Positions 7,954 through 15,538 of a stretch of DNA of 64,000 nt are shown here, piece after piece. Both the position numbers and the translations under genes were made by a program. The notes beneath the pieces were generated by a model. That model ran no database searches, was not told the origin of the DNA, and saw nothing but the letters and a program-made list of their open reading frames with translations. The stretch is from an uncultured Prevotellaceae bacterium (GTDB taxonomy: Bacteria; Bacteroidota; Bacteroidia; Bacteroidales; Bacteroidaceae): contig CACZVN010000003.1 in NCBI GenBank assembly GCA_902784615.1, positions 244,473 to 308,472 on the forward strand, written 5' to 3'. Positions within the stretch are counted from its first letter, which is position 1, and each line of letters opens with the position of its first letter.

Positions 7954-9560
7954 TTCTTTGCCTCCTGTGCTTTTTTCTGTTTCAGATGACGCTGTAACGT
8001 CTGCATACACTCACGACGCGGGATGATCACACTGACTCCGTGGTAGTTAATCTCCTCACGGATGGCAGCGGTAATCTCGGGCATGTTCTTGGGAATGGGG
8101 TTCACCACCTTCAGGTGATCCTCAGAGAGACCCAGTCCCTTGCAGATGGCCTCGAACTTATTGGTACCAGCAGAGTCCTGTCCGCCTGTCATGGCCGTGG
8201 TCAGGTTATCAGAAATAATCACGGTGATGTCTGCATTCTCATTGATAGCATCCAGCAGGCCCGTCATACCACTATGGGTAAACGTTGAGTCACCGATGAT
8301 AGCCACGGCAGGCCACTGACCTGCATCCGAGGCACCCTTGGCCATCGTGATCGAGGCACCCATATCTACACAAGAATGGATGGCCTTGTATGGCGGCAGG
8401 AATCCCAACGTATAACAGCCAATATCACCAAACACGCGGGCATTGGGATACTCACGCAGCACCTCGTTCAGAGCGGTATAAACATCACGGTGCCCACAAC
8501 CCTGACAGAGTGCGGGGGGACGTGGTGTGACATCCTCGCAAGGCGCATAGTTCTCACCGTTAGCAATACCCAGAGCCTTCTTCAGGTAGTCGGGGTTCAG
8601 TTCGCCTGTACGTGGCAGTTCACCCGTCAGACGGCCCTTGATCACGGCATTGCCAGGCATCACACCACGCACCTGATCCTCGATGAAGGGCTGGCCCTCT
8701 TCAGCCACCAGCACGAACTCACAATCGTCAGTCATGCGACGGATCAGTTTCTTGGGAATCGGATACTGCGAAATCTTCAGTACGGGATAAGGACAGCCGT
8801 CAGGATAGCACTCCATCAGATAGTTGAAAGCGATACCGCTGGCGATAATGCCCAACTTATGATCCTTACCATCAATATACTGATTATACTTACTGTCAAC
8901 AGCCATCTGTTCAAGCAAAGGCTGCTGGGCCGTCACGATATCATTGCGCTTGCGGGCAAAGGCGGGCAACAGCACCCAATTGGATGCCTTGGCTTCATAG
9001 TTGAGTTCGTTCTGCGGACGCGACTCCTCCTTCACCTCCACCACGGCACGGCTGTGGGCCATACGAGTGGTGACACGCATCAGGATGGGCAGATGCAACT
9101 GTTCCGACAGGTCGAAGGCCTCCTGCATCATATCGTATGCCTCCTGCTGATTGCTGGGCTCGAGCGTCGGTACCATGGCAAACTTACCATAGAAGCGCGA
9201 GTCCTGTTCATCCTGTGAGGAGTGCATCGACGGGTCATCGGCCACGAGCACCACCAGTCCGCCGTTCGTTCCCGTCATACCAGAGTTCACGAAGGGATCG
9301 GCACAGACATTCAGTCCCACATGTTTCATACACACCAGCGCACGCTTGCCCATATACGACATGCCGAGCGCTGCCTCCATGGCCGTCTTCTCATTGGTAC
9401 TCCAACGGCGATGGATGTTTCTCTCCTTGGCAACGGGTGAGTCCTGGATATACTCGGTGATCTCCGTAGAGGGAGTGCCGGGATAGGCATAAACGCCACT
9501 CAGACCTGCATCGATGGCACCCTGAGCAATCGCCTCGTCACCCAATAATAGCTTTTTCAT
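7950..9560 (-). CDS. iorA: Indolepyruvate:ferredoxin oxidoreductase, alpha subunit (lacking C-terminal ferredoxin domain)
   Basis: 536 residues. The N-terminal pyrimidine-binding half has VYAYPGTPSTEITEYI and RRWSTNEKTAMEAALGMSYM. The thiamine-diphosphate half has CQGCGHRDVYTALNE, GDIGCYTLGFLPPY and IIGDSTFTHSGMTG. Archaeal IorA proteins continue with two 4Fe-4S clusters (CxxCxxCxxxC) after this point, but here the protein ends at RRECMQTLQRHLKQKK with no such cysteines. Electrons must therefore pass through another partner or directly to free ferredoxin; I believe other Bacteroidales IorA proteins are similar but cannot check. First gene of a three-gene operon with its own promoter. Confidence 0.93.
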   Translation of the reverse strand: MKKLLLGDEAIAQGAIDAGLSGVYAYPGTPSTEITEYIQDSPVAKERNIHRRWSTNEKTAMEAALGMSYMGKRALVCMKHVGLNVCADPFVNSGMTGTNGGLVVLVADDPSMHSSQDEQDSRFYGKFAMVPTLEPSNQQEAYDMMQEAFDLSEQLHLPILMRVTTRMAHSRAVVEVKEESRPQNELNYEAKASNWVLLPAFARKRNDIVTAQQPLLEQMAVDSKYNQYIDGKDHKLGIIASGIAFNYLMECYPDGCPYPVLKISQYPIPKKLIRRMTDDCEFVLVAEEGQPFIEDQVRGVMPGNAVIKGRLTGELPRTGELNPDYLKKALGIANGENYAPCEDVTPRPPALCQGCGHRDVYTALNEVLREYPNARVFGDIGCYTLGFLPPYKAIHSCVDMGASITMAKGASDAGQWPAVAIIGDSTFTHSGMTGLLDAINENADITVIISDNLTTAMTGGQDSAGTNKFEAICKGLGLSEDHLKVVNPIPKNMPEITAAIREEINYHGVSVIIPRRECMQTLQRHLKQKKAQEAKK

Positions 9561-9617
9561 TGTTACTTATTGTTTTTACTTTTTTACCTTTTTACTATCT
9601 TATTTTTATATAGTGCG

Positions 9618-9649
9618 CAAAGATACTACTTTTCAGCCGAATAAACAAA
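9618..9649 (-). promoter_or_regulatory. Promoter of the iorA-iorB-aminotransferase operon
   Basis: Minus-strand TTTG (9646-9649), 20-nt spacer, TATCTTTG (9618-9625). The transcript starts near 9612, giving a leader of about 50 nt that contains a TAAAAAGGTAAAAAAGTAAA linker. Confidence 0.88.
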
Positions 9650-9680
9650 AAAATGCGGCCTAATTTACATCAAGCCGCAT
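9647..9680 (-). terminator. Terminator of the porin operon
   Basis: On the minus strand ATGCGGC / GCCGCAT with a 14-nt loop, followed by six or more T. It sits directly against the iorA promoter, whose -33 box lies at the edge of the T-run. Confidence 0.85.
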
Positions 9681-9727
9681 TTATATTCAGTTTAAATTTA
9701 CTTTTTTACCTTTTTATCTTTCTACCC

Positions 9728-11308
9728 TTAGAAAGTGTAGCCAAGTGTCAGTAACACCTGGTGGCGCTTGTTGCTCACCTCCTTCACACCTGAGTCAAAC
9801 ACGGCAGAAGAGTATTGGTTACTATAATCCTGGAAGGGATGGAAATCACCATTGGTGGCACTATACTGATAAGCCAGATCGATATTCATGCCTCCGGCCT
9901 TCACACCCAGTCCGCAGGTGAAACGATGAGTATCCTTCCAGTTCACATAGTCTGTCGTTGAGGAATAGGAAACACCCGGGGAGTCAAGCGTCATGTCACG
10001 GTAGCCTCTCTCCTCGTAAGGAGATGACAGATAATTATATCCAAGACGAAGAGCAAGAACAGGAACAGGCTTAATCTCCATACCAGCCTTCAGAACGTGT
10101 TGTCCAGTAAGGCTACGCTTCGTATTCTCCTTCATCGGCTTGTCGGTATGTGAATCCTCGTAGTACTCATCTGACCACCAGTCGTAGTAACTGCCATCAT
10201 TGATACGGTTCTTGCTGGCCCCCCAGTCAGAATACTCATAGCCAACGCCTAAAGCCACCTTATTGCTGATGGTATGTCCCATGCTCACACCGAATTTCCA
10301 AGGAGTGTAGAACTTGAAGTCATAACTCTCGCTGCTACGGCCCTCATCCCATGCGCCGTACTTACAGTTATTATACAGATAAGAATCGTTACTAGCGGTA
10401 AGATCATAGAAGGTTGGCGTAGCCACAGAAACACCAATGCGGAAAGGCGATCCCTCGATGGGGAGGAAGATCAAACCTGCCTTGACATCAAAGCCCGTAC
10501 CCTTGATCTTACGAGCGTCGCCAATAGCCATAGAACCGCAGTCACCGTCTTTATCCACCAGTGTCTCTGCATACTCACTATATCCCTTATAGTTCACGTC
10601 CTTGATACCCACGGTCAATCCCCAATAGAAACGATCGCCAGCATTACCGCTCAGGTTAATATCATAATCGGCTATCCAACCACGATGTGCACGGTCGAAA
10701 CTATAGGCTCTGGCGTCTATCGTATAGATATTGCCATCGTTGGGATCGAGCATCAGTGCGTTAGCGTTCATATAGTCGGACTCACTATACGACCATGAGC
10801 GATTATTACCCTCGTAGCCGATGATTTCACCCTGATTGTTCTCGTCAAACTCATAGATACCCTTTTCTGCCTTGTAATAGGTCAGGCCATTCTGAGAACA
10901 GCCTCTCAAGGCATTGGCAGCAGAGAGGATCTGATCGAAGTTACGACTCTTGTGATAGTTGAAACCCACATTGATGTACGACGAAGGACTGACACGTGAC
11001 GAATAGACAAAGCCTATCTGATCAAAACTCATGTTCGTCTTATTAAGACCATCGAACTTCACGGCATCTGCCTGCGACACCAAACCAAAACTCGCACTGA
11101 CATTCGAATGGCGGAACACGCCAATACCTGCGGGGTTCGTAGAGATGGTAGAGATGTCAGCACCCAGGGCATCCATCGCACCACCCATTCCCACATAGCG
11201 GGCCGTACCATTCAGGTCACTGCCCATGAGACGGGCACTCTCGTATGTATCCTGTGCAGCCGCCGGCATCACAGCCAGCACCCATGCTGCCAATATAATC
11301 TTCTTCAT
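9728..11308 (-). CDS. FadL/OmpP1/TodX-like outer-membrane transport protein
   Basis: 526 residues with a signal peptide (MKKIILAAWVLAVMPAAAQ). The mature start, SARLMGSDLNGTARYVGMGG, is followed by AMDALGADISTISTNPAGIG. This hatch-like N-terminus with an NPAG motif is the hallmark of Bacteroidetes FadL-type proteins. The rest is rich in alternating aromatic strands, as expected of a 14-strand beta-barrel, and ends in an aromatic residue (VLLTLGYTF) as barrel proteins do. Such proteins admit hydrophobic compounds; the substrate is unknown. It follows the Tyr/Gly-rich exported protein gene with a 47-base A-rich linker, so both are probably transcribed together. Confidence 0.85.
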   Translation of the reverse strand: MKKIILAAWVLAVMPAAAQDTYESARLMGSDLNGTARYVGMGGAMDALGADISTISTNPAGIGVFRHSNVSASFGLVSQADAVKFDGLNKTNMSFDQIGFVYSSRVSPSSYINVGFNYHKSRNFDQILSAANALRGCSQNGLTYYKAEKGIYEFDENNQGEIIGYEGNNRSWSYSESDYMNANALMLDPNDGNIYTIDARAYSFDRAHRGWIADYDINLSGNAGDRFYWGLTVGIKDVNYKGYSEYAETLVDKDGDCGSMAIGDARKIKGTGFDVKAGLIFLPIEGSPFRIGVSVATPTFYDLTASNDSYLYNNCKYGAWDEGRSSESYDFKFYTPWKFGVSMGHTISNKVALGVGYEYSDWGASKNRINDGSYYDWWSDEYYEDSHTDKPMKENTKRSLTGQHVLKAGMEIKPVPVLALRLGYNYLSSPYEERGYRDMTLDSPGVSYSSTTDYVNWKDTHRFTCGLGVKAGGMNIDLAYQYSATNGDFHPFQDYSNQYSSAVFDSGVKEVSNKRHQVLLTLGYTF

Positions 11309-11355
11309 CCTGTTATCAGTTTTATATTTACTCTTTAACCTTTTTACCTTTTATA

Positions 11356-12399
11356 TTATCTTCTACCACCAAGACGGGAACCACCTCCGCCGCCTCCGCC
11401 ACGACTGCCGCCACCGCCGCTACTACCGCCGCTGAAGCTGCCACCGCCGCTACTACGCGATCCGCCGAAGCTACTACCGCTATTGCGTGAGCTACCACTA
11501 TAGGAACTATTGCCGCTGCGAGAACTGGAGTTGTTGGTATTACCACGATAGCCGCTGAAATTACCACTGCCACTACGATCATGGTTGCCGCTCCTGTAAG
11601 TGGTACCAGAATTGCCGCTCATCCTACCGGCACGGTCACGGAGGCTGGATGTACGACTACTGCTATTGGCGACTGAGTTGCCATGACGATACAGGGTCGT
11701 TCCATCAGAACGAATGGTACCAGTGCCGATGTGGCTATGGTGGGCATAGCCGCCCCCAGGATAGTATCCGCCACCTCCCCAGTAGGGATAACCATAATAA
11801 TAGGGATAGCCATAATAGCCGTAATATCCATAGTAACCATAATAGGGATAGAACCAAGGATCGTACCAACCATAATAGCTATAGAACCATGGATCATACC
11901 AGCCATAGCGCCAACTACCATAATAATAAGGTGAATACCAGGGGTCGTACCAACCTCCATACCAGCCATAGCGGCTATAGTACCAAGGGGAATGCCAGCC
12001 CCACATATCCAGACCTGTCTGATAACCAGCCCAGAAAGCCACATTATCAGCCAAGGAATAATCATCGAAACGGCTCATCTTCTTCGTCAGTTCGAAGTCC
12101 TCTTTCTCCTCTTTTACAGAGTCGGGATAGACGCCCTGTTCCGCGGAAAAGTCAATGATGTCGTTCTTGACAGTGTCACCGTCGATCACCTGATATGAAC
12201 TTTTCATGCGACGGTTATACTCGTCGATACTACGGCCGCTGTCGGTGCAAGTGGTAACCGGCTGCTGCACGTTGTTATCCACCACCACAGACTTCTCCAC
12301 GCTCTTCTTCTTGGGAACGAAGTAGAGATCGTCGTCCTGAGCCAGCATAGATAATGGCATGGCCCCAATCAACATGGAAATAAGCAATAGTTTCTTCAT
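11356..12399 (-). CDS. Exported Tyr/Trp/Gly-rich low-complexity protein
   Basis: 347 residues: a signal peptide (MKKLLLISMLIGAMPLSMLA), an acidic charged segment to about residue 125, then a Tyr/Trp/Gly/Pro-rich stretch (repeats of WYDPWF, YYGYYG, around residues 135-215). The tail is made of Ser, Gly, Arg and Asn and ends in an RGGGGGGG-like run. There is no enzyme motif. In other Bacteroidetes similar prolyl/tyrosyl-rich exported proteins sit next to FadL-like porins; here the porin gene is directly downstream. The low-complexity part resembles sticky, phase-separating or adhesive polymers. Repeats such as TACGGYTAY make this region prone to slippage. The gene seems to have its own promoter. 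Confidence 0.8.
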   Translation of the reverse strand: MKKLLLISMLIGAMPLSMLAQDDDLYFVPKKKSVEKSVVVDNNVQQPVTTCTDSGRSIDEYNRRMKSSYQVIDGDTVKNDIIDFSAEQGVYPDSVKEEKEDFELTKKMSRFDDYSLADNVAFWAGYQTGLDMWGWHSPWYYSRYGWYGGWYDPWYSPYYYGSWRYGWYDPWFYSYYGWYDPWFYPYYGYYGYYGYYGYPYYYGYPYWGGGGYYPGGGYAHHSHIGTGTIRSDGTTLYRHGNSVANSSSRTSSLRDRAGRMSGNSGTTYRSGNHDRSGSGNFSGYRGNTNNSSSRSGNSSYSGSSRNSGSSFGGSRSSGGGSFSGGSSGGGGSRGGGGGGGSRLGGRR

Positions 12400-12427
12400 A
12401 TTCTCTTCATTTTAATGATTCACGATG

Positions 12428-12435
12428 CAAAAATA
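12428..12435 (-). promoter_or_regulatory. -7 element for the Tyr/Gly-rich protein and porin genes
   Basis: TATTTTTG on the minus strand, 29 nt before the ATG at 12399. No clear TTTG at the right distance upstream, so it is weaker than the other promoters listed. Confidence 0.5.
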
Positions 12436-12468
12436 TAACCAATTCTTATATAAAGATAAGGAAAAACC

Positions 12469-13089
12469 CTAAGTGTTGGTAGGATTTTCCCTATTCTTAT
12501 CATTCGACAACAAATTCAGTTTCTGTAATTCACTATAGATACGCTGCACGGGAAGTCCCATAACGTTATAATAACTACCATGAAGACCAGTGACACCAAT
12601 GTAGCCTATCCACTCCTGTATGCCATAGGCACCTGCTTTGTCGAAAGGTTTGTAACGGGTGACATAATACTGGATCTCTTCGTCGGTTAGCACTTTGAAC
12701 GTAACGTCTGTAGTAACGGCGAAACGACGCTCCAGTTCTGAGGTAAGCAGACAGACTCCCGTCGTCACCTGATGCGTGCGTCCACTAAGTTCACGCAACA
12801 TACGGACAGCATCGGCCTCATCAACAGGCTTCCCAAGAATCTCTTCACCAACGATAACTACGGTGTCGGCGGTGATAATCAACTCGTCGTCGGCGATCGT
12901 CTGACAATAGGCAGCAGCCTTCTTCCCCGCGATATAAAGAGCCACTTCGGAAACAGGCAGGTCATGGGGATAAGACTCATCAATACCATCTAACACACGA
13001 ACCTCGAAAGGAAGGCCCAAACCGGCCAGCAATTCCTTCCGGCGCGGCGAATTACTCGCCAACACGATTCTATACTTTTCACTTATCAC
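12469..13089 (-). CDS. maf: Maf-family nucleotide pyrophosphatase
   Basis: 206 residues. The family signature ASNSPRRKELLAGLGL stands at the N-terminus, with TADTVVIVGEEILGKP and the AYGIQEWIGYIG block further on. Maf/YhdE proteins hydrolyse dTTP, UTP and modified nucleotides to monophosphates, which keeps odd bases out of DNA and RNA and can affect septation. The start is a GTG at 13087-13089 placed in a short direct repeat (AAGTGAAAAGT twice); no in-frame ATG exists before the motif. It follows the KdsC-like gene with a 13-base gap and is likely co-transcribed. Confidence 0.92.
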   Translation of the reverse strand: MISEKYRIVLASNSPRRKELLAGLGLPFEVRVLDGIDESYPHDLPVSEVALYIAGKKAAAYCQTIADDELIITADTVVIVGEEILGKPVDEADAVRMLRELSGRTHQVTTGVCLLTSELERRFAVTTDVTFKVLTDEEIQYYVTRYKPFDKAGAYGIQEWIGYIGVTGLHGSYYNVMGLPVQRIYSELQKLNLLSNDKNRENPTNT

Positions 13090-13102
13090 TTTTCACTTCC
13101 TC

Positions 13103-13621
13103 CTACCAGCCGAAAGCCTTGGCATTCATCACCCATTTCCCCTGGGCACGAAGCACTTGTTCTATCACATCCCTGCCACAGCCATGACCACCGATGCGAT
13201 CACTGACATAACAACTTACTTCCTTAATCTCAGGACAGGCATCCTTCGGACAGACAGGGCACCCTACCCTGCGCATAATCTCCAAATCGGGGATATCATC
13301 ACCCATATACATCACTTCCTCATCGGAAAGACCGTATTTCTGGAGAAATTCTTCGTATGTCTTTATCTTCACGCCACAACCCAGATAGATATCCTCAACG
13401 CCCAAGCCTTCATAGCGCACACGCACGCTCGGAACATTGGCACCCGTCAGGATCACAACGCGAAGTCCCAGTTTCATGGCAAGCTGGATGGCATAACCAT
13501 CCTTGATATTCACCGTACGCAAGGGGACACCTTCAGCACTGAGATTGATCGTCTCACTACTGAGCACACCGTCAATATCAAAGATAATAGCCCGTATCTT
13601 ACTTAAGTCGTAGTTGATCAT
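13103..13621 (-). CDS. kdsC: KdsC-like HAD phosphatase (3-deoxy-manno-octulosonate-8-phosphate phosphatase)
   Basis: 172 residues, the length of the small tetrameric HAD-IIIA phosphatases. Motif I is FDIDGVLS with the nucleophilic Asp, motif II is in VVILTGAN, and [17 protein letters not shown] provides motif IV. The cap is missing, as in YrbI/KdsC. The expected reaction is removal of phosphate from KDO-8-phosphate in lipopolysaccharide synthesis. The ATG at 13619-13621 is preferred to the in-frame TTG nine bases upstream. It lies between a nitroreductase gene and maf on the same strand. kdsA and kdsB are not in the window. Confidence 0.88.
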   Translation of the reverse strand: MINYDLSKIRAIIFDIDGVLSSETINLSAEGVPLRTVNIKDGYAIQLAMKLGLRVVILTGANVPSVRVRYEGLGVEDIYLGCGVKIKTYEEFLQKYGLSDEEVMYMGDDIPDLEIMRRVGCPVCPKDACPEIKEVSCYVSDRIGGHGCGRDVIEQVLRAQGKWVMNAKAFGW

Positions 13622-13633
13622 AATGGTCAATGT

Positions 13634-14161
13634 TCAATATTTATTAAGGTGTACGTTCTCCCATTTCAGTCGGTCCTCTGCCTGAGGCTTGCGCTCGTCA
13701 GTCCAATGCCCTACAGCGAGAATACACAGGCAATTGAGGTTGTCAGGGATATCAAGTACACCACGGATAACGGTGTCTGCTGTTGTCCCGTCGTCAAGAC
13801 CCCGACCACGCATCTGTATCCAACACGTCCCAAGTCCCAGATCCTCGGCCTGATACTGCATGGAGATAGCGGCTATCGAACCATCCTCCACCCAACAGTC
13901 GTTCTGCATGGGGTCGCCCAGCACAACAATAGCCACAGGGGCATCCTTCAGGAACTGACTGCCCATGTTCTTGGCATCGGCGAGTTTCTCAAGATCAAGT
14001 TTGTCATCGACGACGACGAACTGCCAGGCGCGCTGACTTTTCGACGTGGGCGACATCAGAGCGGCACGAAGGATCAACTTGAGGTCTTCCGGATCGATTT
14101 CCTCTTCTGTAAACTTACGATGGCTACGGCGCTTCTGCGCCAGATCTTTGAATGCTGTCAT
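13634..14161 (-). CDS. Nitroreductase-family flavoprotein
   Basis: 175 residues. The N-terminal QKRRSHRKFTEEEIDPEDLK and LMSPTSKSQRAWQFVVVDD are typical FMN-binding motifs of the family. The later GLGTCWIQMRG and LCILAVGHW are the standard hydrophobic core. Members reduce nitro groups, flavins or other acceptors with NAD(P)H; the physiological substrate here is unknown. It is preceded by a -7 element at 14184-14191 and heads the run nitroreductase - kdsC - maf. Confidence 0.88.
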   Translation of the reverse strand: MTAFKDLAQKRRSHRKFTEEEIDPEDLKLILRAALMSPTSKSQRAWQFVVVDDKLDLEKLADAKNMGSQFLKDAPVAIVVLGDPMQNDCWVEDGSIAAISMQYQAEDLGLGTCWIQMRGRGLDDGTTADTVIRGVLDIPDNLNCLCILAVGHWTDERKPQAEDRLKWENVHLNKY

Positions 14162-14183
14162 ACTAAAATCACTTATTTGGGGG

Positions 14184-14191
14184 CAAAGTTA
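14184..14191 (-). promoter_or_regulatory. -7 element for the nitroreductase - kdsC - maf run
   Basis: TAACTTTG on the minus strand 22 nt before the ATG. A good upstream TTTG is not obvious. The same 85-base gap carries the divergent promoter for the acyltransferase-like gene. Confidence 0.6.
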
Positions 14192-14234
14192 CGAAAATTT
14201 CTTCCAAAAACATCATCTATATTAAAATATTTCG

Positions 14235-14242
14235 TAACTTTG
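14235..14242 (+). promoter_or_regulatory. -7 element only 4 nt before a start codon
   Basis: TAACTTTG at 14235-14242; the ATG of the next gene is at 14247-14249. Transcription from this element would begin at or within a base or two of the start codon, implying a leaderless message. Confidence 0.65.
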
Positions 14243-14246
14243 CAAT

Positions 14247-15224
14247 ATGAATGGACTGACGACAACCATCTATCGCAAGAGCAAAGATCTGCCAGAACTG
14301 GAAGGAGATATCTTCTTCCATAGCCGACAGTTATTTGAGATCTGCGAACAAGCCTCCCGGCAACGGCCATATATGGTCTTGACGACAGATGAATCTGGCA
14401 AAGTTGTCAGTCACATGCTGGGAATCCTCCGTTACCGTCCTATCTGGCTTCCTCCTTTTCTCCTCATTCATTGTCGGGTGTTAGGCGAAGGATATTATGC
14501 AGAGAGCAAATATAAGCGTGACGAACTGTTTGGCGAAATGCTGGGAGCACTGACACAGAAGCTGAACAACAGGGTGCTTTATATGGAAATCAGTAACCTG
14601 AGTCGGAAGATGTTTGGCTACAAACAACTACGACATAATGGATTCTACCCCGTAAACTGGATGAGCATCCATAACTCCCTGCACAGTCATGCCCCCGAGG
14701 AACGTATCAGTGAAAAGATGCAGAAGCGCATTGACAATGCCCATGCCAGAGGGGTTACTACAGAACCTGTCACAACAGAGGAAGATTTCAAGGCTTTCTC
14801 TAAACTATTGCGCCACCATAACATCCTGAAGCCTCGTCGCTACATCCCTGACGATCTGTTTTTCAGGAAACTGATGAACGACGACTATGGCAAGTTGTTC
14901 GCAACAAAATACCATGGGAAAGTGATCGGCTGTTCTGCTGTGGTATATAGTGAAGGGAACGCCTATCTATGGTATTCTGCCTACCGCCGTAAAACCTACA
15001 TGCACCTCCATCCTGATATTCTCACGATCTGGGACACCATGAAAGACGCGTATCAACAAGGCTGTCAACACATATACTTCATGGACGTAGGACTTCCCTA
15101 CAGTAAGAACCCTTTCCGCGAATTCATCCTTCGTTTCGGTGGTAAGGAACAGAGCACCTACCGATGGTTCCGTTTCTCCATCCGGTGGGTGAACAAGTTG
15201 TTGGCTTGGATCTATCGGGAATAG
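14247..15224 (+). CDS. FemAB/GNAT-fold acyltransferase-like protein
   Basis: 325 residues. The C-terminal half reads like a GNAT_6/FemAB fold: KLFATKYHGKVIGCSAVVY, then GNAYLWYSAYRRK, then ILTIWDTMKDAYQQGCQHIY and MDVGLPYSKNPFREFILRFGG. The N-terminal half is a second, more diverged copy of the fold, as is usual for FemAB-type amidotransferases. Members transfer acyl or aminoacyl groups to peptidoglycan, lipids or exopolysaccharide; the substrate here is unknown. The start was chosen for the full N-terminal strand; the promoter leaves almost no leader. It is a single gene, convergent with the lipoprotein gene downstream. Confidence 0.72.
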   Translation: MNGLTTTIYRKSKDLPELEGDIFFHSRQLFEICEQASRQRPYMVLTTDESGKVVSHMLGILRYRPIWLPPFLLIHCRVLGEGYYAESKYKRDELFGEMLGALTQKLNNRVLYMEISNLSRKMFGYKQLRHNGFYPVNWMSIHNSLHSHAPEERISEKMQKRIDNAHARGVTTEPVTTEEDFKAFSKLLRHHNILKPRRYIPDDLFFRKLMNDDYGKLFATKYHGKVIGCSAVVYSEGNAYLWYSAYRRKTYMHLHPDILTIWDTMKDAYQQGCQHIYFMDVGLPYSKNPFREFILRFGGKEQSTYRWFRFSIRWVNKLLAWIYRE

Positions 15225-15230
15225 GACGGC

Positions 15231-15518
15231 TCAGTTTCCCTTGCCCGACATCATCTTCTTCAACTCATAGTCACTGGCTCCCATATTGACGTCTCGTTCT
15301 TGAGGGATGTCAGGAATAACGAGGAGATCCTCATCGCCTACCGAGCCAAGTTCATCAACATCATCTTCAATCTTAACAGAATCCTCTGGTGGTGTAATGA
15401 ACTCAATCTTGCCTGAGTCCTCCAGGAAACGTTCATACTGACGGGCTGCACGATTACGGTTGCAACCAATAAAACTCAGCAGTAGCAAGGTAAAAAATAC
15501 GTAGGTCAGTTGCTTCAT
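15231..15518 (-). CDS. Small acidic lipoprotein of unknown function
   Basis: 95 residues. A signal peptide ends in the lipobox LSFIGC, so Cys-19 is probably lipidated and the protein membrane-anchored. The mature part starts NRNRAARQYERFLEDSG and is then very acidic (EDSVKIEDDVDELGSVGDED). No family is recognised. It lies 20 bases downstream of the rel gene on the same strand, so co-transcription is likely. Acidic residues directly after the lipid anchor are a known feature of surface-exposed Bacteroidetes lipoproteins; here the first residues are basic, so periplasmic placement is more likely. Confidence 0.7.
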   Translation of the reverse strand: MKQLTYVFFTLLLLSFIGCNRNRAARQYERFLEDSGKIEFITPPEDSVKIEDDVDELGSVGDEDLLVIPDIPQERDVNMGASDYELKKMMSGKGN

Positions 15519-15538
15519 ATAGGTGTGTAGTTTTTAGT

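Noticed and set aside
8376-9218. Plus-strand frame of 280 codons opposite iorA
   Set aside because: Composition is typical of antisense shadow translation; no motif and no promoter or start context.
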